From Pseudomonadota bacterium (GTDB lineage Bacteria > Pseudomonadota > Gammaproteobacteria > Burkholderiales > SG8-39): DNA of 64,000 nucleotides. A program made the translations under genes and the position numbers. The notes under the pieces were generated by a model. It searched no databases and was not told the origin of the DNA. It worked only from the letters and a program-made list of their open reading frames with translations. This document shows positions 1 to 8,875 of the stretch, one piece after another. The DNA lies in contig CANGMI010000005.1 in the NCBI GenBank assembly GCA_947455195.1, forward strand, positions 192,609 through 256,608. The letters run 5' to 3'. Position 1 is the first letter of the stretch. Each line of letters starts with the position of its first letter.

Positions 1-100
1 GGTCGGCTTCGCGGTAGTAGAAATCCTCGATCTCGCGCATCAGGTCGAGGTACCCCATGCGGGCGGTATCAGGCCCGAAGCCGTTGCGTCCGCTGCTCAT
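1..100 (-). CDS. Aromatic-ring-hydroxylating dioxygenase beta subunit (partial)
   Basis: Only the first 33 codons are inside the window; the gene continues beyond base 1. It starts at ATG 100, and its ATG overlaps the TGA of the alpha-subunit gene (ATGA, 97-100), so the two are translationally coupled. The visible peptide ends in a segment reading EIEDFYYREAD, which resembles the start of NTF2-like small subunits of ring-hydroxylating dioxygenases. The assignment rests mainly on this short stretch and on the position directly after a Rieske alpha subunit. The full length and domain cannot be checked here. Confidence 0.6.
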   Translation of the reverse strand, partial: MSSGRNGFGPDTARMGYLDLMREIEDFYYREAD

Positions 101-1422
101 GACTGTTCCGGTGATGCACGCAACGCTGCCCAGTCAGGCGCATCCATGTAGTCCGCCCATCGCTTGTAGAGTCCGCGCGGGTTCTGTTCGGTCGTGACCG
201 GATGCTCCGTGACCCGGCCCGGAACATCAGCGCTCGCGCCACCGGCCCCGAGGCCGGCCTTGTAGTGATAGGGATACCGACGCGCCACTGTCCCCAGGCT
301 CGCAGCCGATGCGTAGTTCCAGTTCTCCATGTCGTCCTGCTCGGTCATGCCGGCTGGCCCCGAGTAGCGCAGGTAGTAACTGCGCAGGTAGTGCTTGACC
401 GCCTCGGGTGCCTCCTTGTCGACGAAGTACACCCGCCACAGTTCGGTCTCCAGGGGCCCCCTGGGGTGCGCCACGAGAATCGTGCGTGGTTGTTGCGCAT
501 GGAACGACATGTTCGGAAACAGCGTCCCGACCACCGGGATGGTGCCCGCCGACGTGCCCATGCGCTTGATGCGACGCCGCCAGCAATCCTGGAAATACGC
601 TGCCGTCTCGGCCGAGCCGGCATAGTCGTGCCGGGGCTCGTCGGTGGGCCAGATCCCGTAAAGGCAACCGTGTCCGCCCGGATAGGTTGTCACGAGCTGG
701 CGGCCGATCGGGTCACGCCGGCCTTCGCCGGCACTCGGGCCGATGCCCACCATGTCTACCGAGCGATGACTGACCGTATGCAGCACGTCGCACGAGAAGT
801 TCTCCGCAACGAATTTCCAGTTCGACGGGATGATCCATTTTTGTGGCACACCGAGCAGTTCGGTCTCGCCGTCACCGCCATCCCAGGGAGCAAAGCCTTT
901 GTCCAGTGCGAACATGGCATCGCCCATGTAATCCTCGAAGGCGGGGGCCTGTGGGTCCCAGGTGGCCCAGACCGTGCCGCGAAACACCTTCATCTGGGCG
1001 ACTTCCACCAGACTCCACTGGTCGCGATCGAAGGGCGGTTGATAGGCGGCCTGATAGTCATTGACCCCGACCAGCTTGCCGTCGGTAGCGAAGCTCCATC
1101 CGTGATACGGGCAGATGAAGTTCTTCGTGTTGCCCTGGTCATAGCGGCAGACCTTCATGCCACGATGGCGGCAGGTGTTCAGAAAGACATGCAGCTTGCC
1201 GCTTCGGTCGCGCGTCAGGATGACCGACTCCTCGCCCATCTTCGAGGTAAAGAAGTCTCCCGGTGCCTTCACCTGGCTTTCATGGCCGACATAGAGCCAG
1301 GCACGCGCGAAGACGCGTTCCTGCTCCTCGCGGTAGAGGTCCTGGTTGACGAACAGTTCACGGCTGATTTCGCCCAGTTGCGTGTCAACCAGTGCATGGG
1401 CGGATCCCCCCAGGCTTTTCAT
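97..1422 (-). CDS. Rieske ring-hydroxylating oxygenase, alpha subunit
   Basis: A 441-residue catalytic subunit of a Rieske non-heme iron oxygenase, which adds oxygen to an aromatic substrate using electrons from a separate reductase. The Rieske [2Fe-2S] ligands are visible as C84-x-H86 (CRHRG) and C104-x2-H107 (CPYHGW). The mononuclear iron site is D212-x2-H215-x3-H219 in the segment after NWKFVAEN. Length and motif order are normal for an alpha subunit of an alpha/beta enzyme. It lies 25 bp after the hydroxyacid dehydrogenase gene and overlaps the downstream beta-subunit gene by 4 bases, so the three form one minus-strand operon. The substrate cannot be read from sequence. No reductase gene is nearby. 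Confidence 0.88.
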   Translation of the reverse strand: MKSLGGSAHALVDTQLGEISRELFVNQDLYREEQERVFARAWLYVGHESQVKAPGDFFTSKMGEESVILTRDRSGKLHVFLNTCRHRGMKVCRYDQGNTKNFICPYHGWSFATDGKLVGVNDYQAAYQPPFDRDQWSLVEVAQMKVFRGTVWATWDPQAPAFEDYMGDAMFALDKGFAPWDGGDGETELLGVPQKWIIPSNWKFVAENFSCDVLHTVSHRSVDMVGIGPSAGEGRRDPIGRQLVTTYPGGHGCLYGIWPTDEPRHDYAGSAETAAYFQDCWRRRIKRMGTSAGTIPVVGTLFPNMSFHAQQPRTILVAHPRGPLETELWRVYFVDKEAPEAVKHYLRSYYLRYSGPAGMTEQDDMENWNYASAASLGTVARRYPYHYKAGLGAGGASADVPGRVTEHPVTTEQNPRGLYKRWADYMDAPDWAALRASPEQS

Positions 1423-1447
1423 CGGGCGTGTCCTCCCGTGGCAATGT

Positions 1448-2242
1448 TCATGGAACGATGGTGTCCAGCAACTGCTGCGCCAGAGCAGCGCCGGGCACGC
1501 TGATGCCGAGTTCCCTGGCGAACTTCAGGCAAAGCTGCAGGTCCTTGTAGAAGACGCCGTTGGCATGGGGTGCGAGGCGCAACTGGTTCCATCGGTCGGC
1601 GATCGCACTCTGTGCAGCGCCCTCGTGCACCACTTTCTGCAGCATGTCGGCCGTGAGGCCGGCTTCGCGCCCGAGGCGCATGCCTTCATGGGCGGCGAGC
1701 ATGTTCACGCAGATGATCAACTGGTGGGCAAGCTTGGCGCGGATGCCTGACCCGAGCGGACCGGTGTGCGTGATCCGCGGGCCCGATGTGGCGAAGACCG
1801 GTTGTACGCGTGCAAACGCAGCCTCGCTTCCGCCGACCATGTAGGACATGTTGCGGTTGCGTGCTCCCGTCTCGCTGCCGCTCACCGGGGCATCGATGAG
1901 TTCGACGCCCTTCTCCCGGGCCGCCGCTGCCATCTCGGTGATGGTGGCCGGTTCTACCGTGCTGTGAACCGCCACCAGACTACCCGGAGATGCCCCGGCA
2001 AGGACGCCATCGTCGCCGAGGAGGACGCTGCGAAGCTGAACGTCGTCGAGAACGCAGATTTCGATGATGTCGGCATGTCGCCCTACGTCGACACTCGATG
2101 TCGCGACACGCGCTCCCGCCGCTGCGAGTTCGGCCAGCGGCTCGGGACGCAGGTCAAACACCATGACGTCATGGCCAGCGGTTACGAGATTGATGGCAAG
2201 GTATTTGCCCTGGGTTCCCAGGCCAATGAAGCCGATCTTCAT
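1448..2242 (-). CDS. NAD(P)-dependent beta-hydroxyacid dehydrogenase
   Basis: A 264-residue member of the 3-hydroxyisobutyrate dehydrogenase / tartronate semialdehyde reductase family. These enzymes oxidise a beta-hydroxy acid to a semialdehyde or do the reverse. The N-terminal Rossmann motif GFIGLGTQG is at residues 4-12. The family substrate motif appears as DAPVSGSETGA (about residues 118-128), and the lysine of the catalytic helix is in the segment GSGIRAKLAHQ. It is the first gene of the minus-strand operon with the Rieske alpha and beta subunits and may process a product of that oxygenase. The substrate is unknown. The start at 2242 gives the Rossmann motif right at the N terminus, as usual in the family. 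Confidence 0.85.
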   Translation of the reverse strand: MKIGFIGLGTQGKYLAINLVTAGHDVMVFDLRPEPLAELAAAGARVATSSVDVGRHADIIEICVLDDVQLRSVLLGDDGVLAGASPGSLVAVHSTVEPATITEMAAAAREKGVELIDAPVSGSETGARNRNMSYMVGGSEAAFARVQPVFATSGPRITHTGPLGSGIRAKLAHQLIICVNMLAAHEGMRLGREAGLTADMLQKVVHEGAAQSAIADRWNQLRLAPHANGVFYKDLQLCLKFARELGISVPGAALAQQLLDTIVP

Positions 2243-2477
2243 GAAGCATGTCTCCCGATCTTTTCTGGCCGGCCTGCATCAAGGCAGCGCCTGGCAAGGA
2301 GGAGTATTGCCGCACGCGTACCGTTCTGTAAAGCGCACCGCGTCTCGTGCATCAACGCCCGCGCTCAGGTACATTTCCGGATGACCGGACGCAGGCTTGC
2401 CGTGCGTCGGTGCGATCGCGTGGCGCATTCCCGCGCGCTATCGGCGCCTCGAGCCCGAAGCACAAATGGAGGAGACC

Positions 2478-3245
2478 ATGGCCGAGACATCGAGCGCGGC
2501 AGCACAGCGGCGCACGCTCTCGCGAATCAAGGCGATTCGCGACCGGTGGCATACCAAGCGACATCCGTTTTTCACCGAGTTCGGCAAGGGTCGGCTGCCG
2601 CTGCGTGCCATGGGCCTGTACATGGCCCAGCATTACCAGTTCGTGCAGCACGCGCTGCCCAGTTTCGGTCTGCTCCTCGCAAAGGCACCCGCCGACGTGC
2701 GTCGTGCGGTGATCGAGAATCTGGCCGAGGAGGCGGGCGTGACGGCGGGGCATGGGGAGGGCCATGCGCCGCACGATCATGTCGAGGATATCTTTGCCTT
2801 CACCCGCGCTGCCGGTTTGAAGGACAAGGAGGTGCGCAACCTGCCTATGACGCCTGCCTGGTGGGCGCGGTCGCTGCACTACGTGGCGACAATGCGCAAC
2901 GAGCCGGTGGGTGTCATTCTGGCCATGCAGGCAACGCAGGAAGGGCAGCAGGTCGCACTCAATGTCGAGGTGACGCTGCCGGCGTTTGCGCGTCACTATG
3001 GCTATCCGAGAGGATCGAGTGCCATTGCCTTCTTCGAGGAGCATGCCGAGGCTGACGAAGAGCATTCAAGTCGGCAACTCGATCTTTGCGTCCGGTACAT
3101 CGACACGCCAGCGCTCCAGGCCCGTGCCCTGGTGGTGGCTGAAGAAGCGTGCATGTTGCGATGGGCCTCGATCACCGATCTGTATCGCAGTGAAGTGCTC
3201 AAGGAAAGACCCGTGCTGCCCCCCTCGCCGCGAGGCAAGCGGTGA
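2478..3245 (+). CDS. Haem-oxygenase-fold (TenA/PqqC/CADD-like) iron enzyme
   Basis: A 255-residue all-helical protein of the TenA/PqqC superfamily, most like the haem-oxygenase-like diiron oxidases (HDO). Visible signatures are HPFFTEF near the N terminus, ENLAEEAGVTAGHGEGH with Glu and His candidates for metal binding, and EEHAEADEEHS near the end, which fits the HDO pattern H-x3-D-x2-H. This set suggests an iron-dependent oxidase rather than a thiaminase. The start at 2478 is chosen because a GGAGGAG ribosome site (2468-2474) lies just before it; an in-frame ATG at 2466 is less well placed. Its stop overlaps the GTG start of the downstream Bug gene (GTGA). The reaction is unknown. Confidence 0.72.
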   Translation: MAETSSAAAQRRTLSRIKAIRDRWHTKRHPFFTEFGKGRLPLRAMGLYMAQHYQFVQHALPSFGLLLAKAPADVRRAVIENLAEEAGVTAGHGEGHAPHDHVEDIFAFTRAAGLKDKEVRNLPMTPAWWARSLHYVATMRNEPVGVILAMQATQEGQQVALNVEVTLPAFARHYGYPRGSSAIAFFEEHAEADEEHSSRQLDLCVRYIDTPALQARALVVAEEACMLRWASITDLYRSEVLKERPVLPPSPRGKR

Positions 3246-4231
3246 AGTTCGTGGTCCGGATCCCTCTGGCGAGTACCTTCGGGGCGTTGGCGTTCGTCTG
3301 CGGAGCCTGGCTATCTCCCCCGGCGCTGGCTCAGGAGTACCCCACCCGTACGGTGACCCTGGTGGTACCCACCTCGCCGGGGACGGGGGCTGACATCACT
3401 GCGCGCATCTTTGCGCCGCGACTGCAGCAGGTGTTCGATCGTGCCTTCGTGGTCGACAATCGGACCGGTGCGAGCGGCAACATCGCCGTGGCCAGTGTGG
3501 TGAGGGCGGCGCCCGATGGTCACCTGCTGCTGCTCACGCCCAGCACGCTGGCTGTCACGCCGCTGATGACCCGGAACATCGGCTGGGATCCGGTGCGTGA
3601 CTTGCAGCCTGTGGCGCTGCTCTCCTACATCACCTATGTGCTGCTCGTGAACCCTGCCGTTCCGGTTCAGGATGTGCGCGGCCTGATCGCGCTGGCGCAG
3701 CAAAAGCCGGGTGTCCTCAACTACGGGTCACCGGGAACCGGTACGCCGCATCAACTGGCGATGGAACTGTTCAAGCAGGTGGCGGGCATCGACATCACAC
3801 ACGTGCCCTACAAGGGAACGGCGCCGGCGCTGACCGACCTGGTGGGGGGGCGTGTCGATGCAGCCTTCTTTCCGGTGCACAACACGGTGCAGTACGCACG
3901 CAGCGGGCGGCTTCGGATGCTCGGGAGCGTTGCTGCCAGGCGCACGCCGTGGACACCTGATCTGCCCACGCTGGCCGAGCAGGGCGTTGTCGGCGTCGAT
4001 GTCGATGCGTGGATTGGTGTCTACGCGCCGGTCGGAACGCCCGCCGAGATCGTATCGCGACTGACCCGCGAATTTCTCGCGCTCATCAATCAGCCCGAGA
4101 TTCGCGACAACCTGTACCAGCAGGGCATCGTCGCGAATCCGGGTGGCCCGGAGGATCTCGCCCGGCTGCTCAAGGCTGACCTGGCGAGGTATCGCAAGGT
4201 CATCGAGCAGGCGGGAATACCGATCGAGTAG
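3242..4231 (+). CDS. Bug/TctC-family periplasmic solute-binding protein
   Basis: A 329-residue tripartite tricarboxylate transporter receptor (Bug family), expected to bind a carboxylate or aromatic acid in the periplasm. The N terminus is a signal peptide ending around PPALAQ. The mature protein begins EYPTRTVTLVVPTSPG, and has the family segments NRTGASGNIA, YGSPGTGTPHQLAMELFK and HVPYKGTAPALTDLVGG. It starts with GTG at 3242, overlapping the upstream stop by GTGA, so it is translationally coupled to the haem-oxygenase-fold gene. No TctA/TctB membrane partners are in the window, which is typical of the many orphan Bug genes in Burkholderiales. Confidence 0.92.
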   Translation: MKFVVRIPLASTFGALAFVCGAWLSPPALAQEYPTRTVTLVVPTSPGTGADITARIFAPRLQQVFDRAFVVDNRTGASGNIAVASVVRAAPDGHLLLLTPSTLAVTPLMTRNIGWDPVRDLQPVALLSYITYVLLVNPAVPVQDVRGLIALAQQKPGVLNYGSPGTGTPHQLAMELFKQVAGIDITHVPYKGTAPALTDLVGGRVDAAFFPVHNTVQYARSGRLRMLGSVAARRTPWTPDLPTLAEQGVVGVDVDAWIGVYAPVGTPAEIVSRLTREFLALINQPEIRDNLYQQGIVANPGGPEDLARLLKADLARYRKVIEQAGIPIE

Positions 4232-4300
4232 GAATCCTGAGCCGTTCGGTGATGTCCTCGAAGGGTCAGATCGCGCAAGGTGATGGCGATTCGAGGTCGG

Positions 4301-5098
4301 TCAGAGGTTGCGCATCGCATTGGCATCGGCGCGCGCAGCGCTCATGAGGTAGCCAACGTCGATGCCACCCACGAGGGCCTGCGCACCCATGCGCGCGATA
4401 TCGGCCAGGGGCAGTCCCGGCACGCCGCCCGCCATGAACACGCGTTGACTCGATTGGCAGGCCAGGGCAACCTGTTCGTATGCCTTTCGTATCGAGGGGT
4501 GATCGACCTGGCCTGCGAGCCCCATGCTCGCTGAAAGATCATTGGGGCCGATGAGCAGGCCATCGATGCCGGGTACGGCCGCGATGGCCGCAGCCTGGGC
4601 GATGCCAGTTGCGGTTTCCAGCATGGCGATCACCCACACCGACTCGTTCTGATGCTGCAGGTGCGCGGTGAGCGGCAGGCTATAGTAGCTGCTCGGCGGT
4701 CCGACGGCCGCAATCGAGCGAGTGCCCATTGGGGCGTAGCGCGCGTGGGCAGCCACCGCGCGCGCCTCGTCGACGGTATTCACGTGCGGCACGATCACGC
4801 CCGAGGCCCCACCATCGAGTGCGCCGGCGATATGGCACTCGGCCTGACTGGCCACTCTGACCAGCGCAGTCAGACCGATGGCGCTGGCACTCAGGCACAG
4901 GGCTGCGGTCTCATCAGCGGTGAATCGCCCATGCTCGGCATCGATGATGATGATGTCAAAGCCGCAGGCGCGGGCCATGAAGGCAACGTCGGGGGTCTTG
5001 ACCTGGCGTACTGTCAGCGCAATCACACGGTGCCCGGCCGCGACGAGCATCCGAGCCGGGTTGACTGCCTTCCGATCAGGCAATGCGGGCTGTGTCAC
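4301..5098 (-). CDS. HpcH/HpaI-family aldolase
   Basis: A 265-residue class II pyruvate aldolase of the 2,4-dihydroxyhept-2-ene-1,7-dioate aldolase family, which cleaves or forms hydroxy-oxo acids using a divalent metal. Family signatures are DIIIIDAEHG (about residues 48-57, with the conserved D/E-H), LVRVAS, GVIVPHVNT, and the metal-site region MLETATGIAQ followed by LLIGPNDLSASMG. It starts with GTG at 5098, overlapping the SDR stop by GTGA. It is the last gene of the minus-strand operon that begins with the Liv system I binding protein, which suggests that it acts on a compound imported by that transporter or on a product of it. Confidence 0.87.
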   Translation of the reverse strand: MTQPALPDRKAVNPARMLVAAGHRVIALTVRQVKTPDVAFMARACGFDIIIIDAEHGRFTADETAALCLSASAIGLTALVRVASQAECHIAGALDGGASGVIVPHVNTVDEARAVAAHARYAPMGTRSIAAVGPPSSYYSLPLTAHLQHQNESVWVIAMLETATGIAQAAAIAAVPGIDGLLIGPNDLSASMGLAGQVDHPSIRKAYEQVALACQSSQRVFMAGGVPGLPLADIARMGAQALVGGIDVGYLMSAARADANAMRNL

Positions 5099-5826
5099 GT
5101 AGCGGCCTTGCGCGGGCGCATCTCGATCAGATCCAGACAGGCATTCTCCGGCGTAGTGAGTGTCATCAGTACCACGTCGGCAACTTCCTGTGCGGTGAGC
5201 GGGTCGTACTTTCGCGCGCCCACATTGGCGAGGACTTCAGGGTGCGAGATGCGGTCACGCATGTGGGTGGCCACCATGCCGGTGCGGATCTCGGTGACGC
5301 GAACCCCCTGGCCCTGCAGTTCGATGCGCATGCCCGAGGCGATTGCGGTCAACGCATGCTTGGTCGCAGCGTAGATGACGCCGAACCGGTACACCTCACG
5401 AGCCGCGAGCGATGTCATCATCACGATATGCCCGCCACCACGCTGCACCATGCCTGCCGCCACGCTGCGGGACAGGCGCAGGGTGGCCATCACGTTGGTG
5501 CGAAACATGGCCTCGCATTCTTCGTCAGTGAGGTCGAGCAAGGGGGCATAGCTGAGGGTGCCGGCATTGTTCGAAAGGATGTCGATCGGTCCCGCTTCGC
5601 TGACCAGTCGCCGGGTGAAGGCCGGGTCGTCGAGGTCGCCGGCAATGGCCCGGATCGAGCCGTTGCAGGTGCCTGCCTCGCGGACGACCTCGTCCAGTTC
5701 ACCCGATCTGCGGCCGGTGGCCACGACCTGGGCGCCGGCCCGTGCCAGCGTGATTGCGGTGGCACGGCCGATACCGCTCGTGGCGCCGGTGACCAGTGCA
5801 ATGCGACCTGCCAGGGGCGCGCTCAT
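5095..5826 (-). CDS. Short-chain dehydrogenase/reductase (SDR)
   Basis: A 243-residue classical SDR, an NAD(P)-dependent oxidoreductase of an alcohol or ketone. The cofactor motif TGATSGIGRA lies near residues 13-22 and the NNAG motif is in ILSNNAGTLS. The catalytic triad is a Ser in MTSLAAREV and Tyr-x3-Lys in IYAATKHAL. The start at 5826 is supported by an ATGA overlap with the cupin gene and puts the glycine motif at the normal distance from the N terminus. It sits between cupin and aldolase genes in the Liv I operon. The substrate is unknown. Confidence 0.87.
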   Translation of the reverse strand: MSAPLAGRIALVTGATSGIGRATAITLARAGAQVVATGRRSGELDEVVREAGTCNGSIRAIAGDLDDPAFTRRLVSEAGPIDILSNNAGTLSYAPLLDLTDEECEAMFRTNVMATLRLSRSVAAGMVQRGGGHIVMMTSLAAREVYRFGVIYAATKHALTAIASGMRIELQGQGVRVTEIRTGMVATHMRDRISHPEVLANVGARKYDPLTAQEVADVVLMTLTTPENACLDLIEMRPRKAAT

Positions 5827-6260
5827 GCGCTTGCCCCGGGCACATCGACCGTCGGGAATTCGGCGGGCATGATGACTTCGAGCAGTTCGAGGTCGTCGGA
5901 GTATCCGAGAACCGTGTGCTTGAGCCCTGACGGCTGCAGCCAGCATGATCCGGCGCGCATGGTGATTTCGCCCTGTCCCTCGTATTCGCCGCGAAGCCAA
6001 CCCTTGATGACGTAGACCATCTGGAAGCCGACCTCGTGGTAGTGGCGATGCGCGACATCTTCGGCTTTGAACGGCGCCACATTGCGGATCACATGGGCGC
6101 GTACCGTGCCGCCCGTGGCCTCGACGAATCCGAGATCACGATACGCTGCGTAGGGGCGCAATCCGTCGGTCTTGAAATCCTCGTCACGCTGATGGCTCAC
6201 CACGAATTGTTGTGGTGCACCTGTGGCGATGGGCAGGCTGGCAGGGGGCTGTCTGGTCAT
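5823..6260 (-). CDS. Small single-domain cupin protein
   Basis: A 145-residue protein with one cupin barrel. The metal-site segment is HRHYHEVGFQMVYVIKG, where the two His and a following Glu are the usual ligands. The second cupin motif includes LKHTVLGYSDDLELLEV. Such cupins are often dioxygenases, isomerases or sensors, and no specific activity can be read here. The start ATG at 6260 has GAAGGAGAG upstream. The gene overlaps the SDR start by ATGA and follows livF by 40 bp, so it is part of the Liv I operon. Confidence 0.75.
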   Translation of the reverse strand: MTRQPPASLPIATGAPQQFVVSHQRDEDFKTDGLRPYAAYRDLGFVEATGGTVRAHVIRNVAPFKAEDVAHRHYHEVGFQMVYVIKGWLRGEYEGQGEITMRAGSCWLQPSGLKHTVLGYSDDLELLEVIMPAEFPTVDVPGASA

Positions 6261-6300
6261 TGGATGCTCTCCTTCGTGATCGGTGGTCGTTCGTGCGGTT

Positions 6301-7011
6301 CTAGCGTCCGAGATAGGCCTTGCGAACCCGGTCATCGCCCAGCAGGTCGGCCTGGCTGCCCTGGAGCACCACGCGTCCCGACTCGAGCACATAGCCACGG
6401 TTGCACGATGACAGCGCCTCGACCGCACGCTGTTCGACCAGGACGACTGTCATGCCCTCGGTCTTGTGCACGGTCTGGATGCCCTCGAAGATCAGGTCGG
6501 CAATGCGTGGCGAAAGGCCCATCGATGGCTCGTCGAGCAGGAGCAGTCGCGGCTTGCCAGCCAGCGCTCGTGCGATGGCGAGCATCTGCTGTTCGCCCCC
6601 CGACAGCGTGCCCGCAAGCTGGTCACTTCGCTCTGCGAGGACAGGGAACAGTGCGTGGAGCCGGTCGAGTGTGCGCTTCCACTCGGCAGGTTGCGGCGCC
6701 AGCGGCCATGCGCCCATCGCGATGTTGTCGGCCACGGATAGAGATTTGAAGACCTGGCGGCCTTCGGGGACGTGAGCGATGCCTCGATGCGGTCGCAAGG
6801 GGGGGGGCACCGCAAGCAGATCCGCACCCTCCAGGGTTATCGTGCCGTGAGCGGCGGCGACCGTTCCGGAGATGGCCTTGAAGAGCGTGCTCTTGCCTGC
6901 GCCGTTGGGTCCGACGATGGCGATGAATTCGCCCTCATCGGCATGGATGGATACCCGGTCGAGTGCGAGCAGGCCACCATAAGTGACCGAGAGGGCATCA
7001 ACCTTCAGCAT
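6301..7011 (-). CDS. livF: Branched-chain amino acid-type ABC importer ATPase LivF (system I)
   Basis: A 236-residue ABC ATPase of the LivF type. Walker A is GPNGAGKST, the ABC signature is LSGGEQQ, and Walker B is LLLLDEPSMGLSP, which is typical of LivF. It ends with RKAYLGR, the usual C terminus of the family. The start at 7011 overlaps the end of the LivM-LivG fusion gene by 14 bases. Together with genes at 6998-11080 it makes a full importer. Liv-type systems in this group often import aromatic or small organic acids rather than leucine, so the substrate is open. Confidence 0.92.
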   Translation of the reverse strand: MLKVDALSVTYGGLLALDRVSIHADEGEFIAIVGPNGAGKSTLFKAISGTVAAAHGTITLEGADLLAVPPPLRPHRGIAHVPEGRQVFKSLSVADNIAMGAWPLAPQPAEWKRTLDRLHALFPVLAERSDQLAGTLSGGEQQMLAIARALAGKPRLLLLDEPSMGLSPRIADLIFEGIQTVHKTEGMTVVLVEQRAVEALSSCNRGYVLESGRVVLQGSQADLLGDDRVRKAYLGR

Positions 7012-8875
7012 GCTGCACCCATTTCGGCCCGAGATAGGCTTCGATGACACGACGATCGCGTACCACTTCCTGTGGCAGGCCCTCGGCAATCACGCTGCCA
7101 TGATCGAGCGCGAGCAGTCGGTCGGCCAGGCGCAGCAGTGCGTCCATGGTGTGCTCGATGATCACCACCGTGATGCCCTCCGATGGCAGTCGCTTGATCA
7201 CCGGCAGCAGTTCATCGACTTCGATCCTGCCAAGGCCCGCAAGGGTTTCATCGAGCAACAACAGGCGTGGTCGGGCAGCGAGTGCGCGCGCAATTTCGAG
7301 CAGGCGCAACTCCTTGCTGGTCAGCGTGTCGATGGTCGCCAGCGCTCTGGTCTGCAGTCCCACCCGGGTGAGGGCGTCGCGGGTGGCTGCATCGGCTTCC
7401 GCCTCGGTGCGGGCACGTCCAATGGCCCCGGCGCGCACGTTGTCGGAAACGGTCAGCCGAGCAAACGGGCGTGCGACCTGGAAGGTGCGGCCGACACCCA
7501 GGCGGCAGATTGCGTGCGTGTCCATGCCGAGCAGTTCGGTGTCATCGATGCGCACCGAGCCGGCACTGCCCTGGACGAAGCCGTTCAGACGATTGAACAG
7601 TGTGGTTTTGCCGGCCCCGTTGGGGCCGATGATGCCCAGTATTTCGCCCGTCCGGACGTTGAAACTGACGTCATCAAGTGCACGCAATCCACCGAAGTTC
7701 ACAGAGACACCTTCGACCGTCAGGAGGGGCATCCGATCCGGCAAGGCCTGCTGAGTCGATGGGGATTCGTCCACCAGGCGCGCAGGCATGCTGGCCAGGG
7801 GCTCCCGGTCAAGGTGTCCTGCCGGTCTTTCGGCTGCGGGTTCGGTTCCTGGTCTCCCCGTCTGTTCGGTCGGTTCGCCGTGTGCGCCCGATTCGAGCGC
7901 ATCCCGATGGGAGGTTTTGCCCTTCTGGCGTGACAGCCAGCGATCGCGAATGGCCCAGTAGACCCCCTCGGGCATGCCGATCACGATCAGGATCAGCGCA
8001 AGGCCGTAGATCACGCCTTGTATCCCTGGAATCACGTCGCCGAAGTGGGCGTTGAGCCCTTCGGCCAGCGGTATCAGAATGCTTGCGCCAATGACCGGGC
8101 CCCAGAAGGTGCCCACACCGCCAAACAGGCTCACGACCAGCGCCTGTGCAGAGGTCAGCATGCCGAAGACGCTCTGTGGCGTGACCACCAGCAAGATCAG
8201 CGCATGGAAGCCGCCTGCGGCGGCGGTTACGGCTGCGCTCAACGCCATCGCTTGCATCTTGCATCTGCGGGTGTCGATGCCCGCGGCCTGTGCGGCAGGT
8301 TCATTCTGCCGGATGGCGCGCAGCGCCAGTCCGAAGTGCGAGCGTTCGATCTGTGCCGAGAGCACGAGCCCCAGGGCCATCAGGACCAATGCAATCAGGG
8401 TATAGGTTCGCGGGTCGGCAAACTGCATCGCGAGGATGGGATGCTCGCGGTCCATCGGCAGGGCGATTTCCTGCAAGCCTGCCCATTGGAAGATCGCGAG
8501 CAGCGATACCGGGTAGGCCAGCATCGCCAGTGCGAAGTAGTGTCCGCGCAGCCGGAAGGTTGGCAGTCCGATGAGCAACCCTGCCAGACTGCCAATGCCC
8601 ATGGCCAGAGGAATGCCGAGCCAGGGCGTGAGGTTCCAGTGGAGAACGGCAAGGCTCACCGTGTAGGAACCCAGGCCAAAGAAGGCCGCATGGCCAAACG
8701 AAATGAGTCCGGTGTATCCCGACAGCAGGTTCCAGCCCACACCCATGAGGCCCCACACCAGTACCAGGGTCAGAATGAACTGGTAGTAGGCGTTGGTGAC
8801 CGCCATCGACAGCAGCGCGAACGCCACGAGGAAGAGGGCGATCGGTCGGATGTGCAGGCTGCGATCGTGATTCAT
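6998..8875 (-). CDS. Fused LivM permease and LivG ATPase (system I)
   Basis: A 625-residue fusion. Residues about 1-320 are a LivM-type inner-membrane permease with the segments YTGLISFGHAAFFGLGSY and LFGGVGTFWGPVIGA. Residues about 320-385 are a charged, proline-rich linker. The rest is a LivG-type ATPase with Walker A GPNGAGKTT and Walker B LLLLDETLAGLG; the ABC signature region is LTSKELRLLEIARAL rather than the usual LS-GGQ form, as is common in LivG. No stop or frameshift interrupts the frame. The start at 8875 overlaps livH by ATGA. One gene therefore supplies two parts of the transporter; separate genes are the rule in systems II and III of this window. Confidence 0.9.
   Translation of the reverse strand: MNHDRSLHIRPIALFLVAFALLSMAVTNAYYQFILTLVLVWGLMGVGWNLLSGYTGLISFGHAAFFGLGSYTVSLAVLHWNLTPWLGIPLAMGIGSLAGLLIGLPTFRLRGHYFALAMLAYPVSLLAIFQWAGLQEIALPMDREHPILAMQFADPRTYTLIALVLMALGLVLSAQIERSHFGLALRAIRQNEPAAQAAGIDTRRCKMQAMALSAAVTAAAGGFHALILLVVTPQSVFGMLTSAQALVVSLFGGVGTFWGPVIGASILIPLAEGLNAHFGDVIPGIQGVIYGLALILIVIGMPEGVYWAIRDRWLSRQKGKTSHRDALESGAHGEPTEQTGRPGTEPAAERPAGHLDREPLASMPARLVDESPSTQQALPDRMPLLTVEGVSVNFGGLRALDDVSFNVRTGEILGIIGPNGAGKTTLFNRLNGFVQGSAGSVRIDDTELLGMDTHAICRLGVGRTFQVARPFARLTVSDNVRAGAIGRARTEAEADAATRDALTRVGLQTRALATIDTLTSKELRLLEIARALAARPRLLLLDETLAGLGRIEVDELLPVIKRLPSEGITVVIIEHTMDALLRLADRLLALDHGSVIAEGLPQEVVRDRRVIEAYLGPKWVQHAEG

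Noticed and set aside
202-1503. Long plus-strand open frame (433 codons) opposite the first Rieske gene
   Set aside because: It is antisense to a clear oxygenase, rich in Arg/His/Pro, and shows no domain. It is a by-product of high GC codon use.
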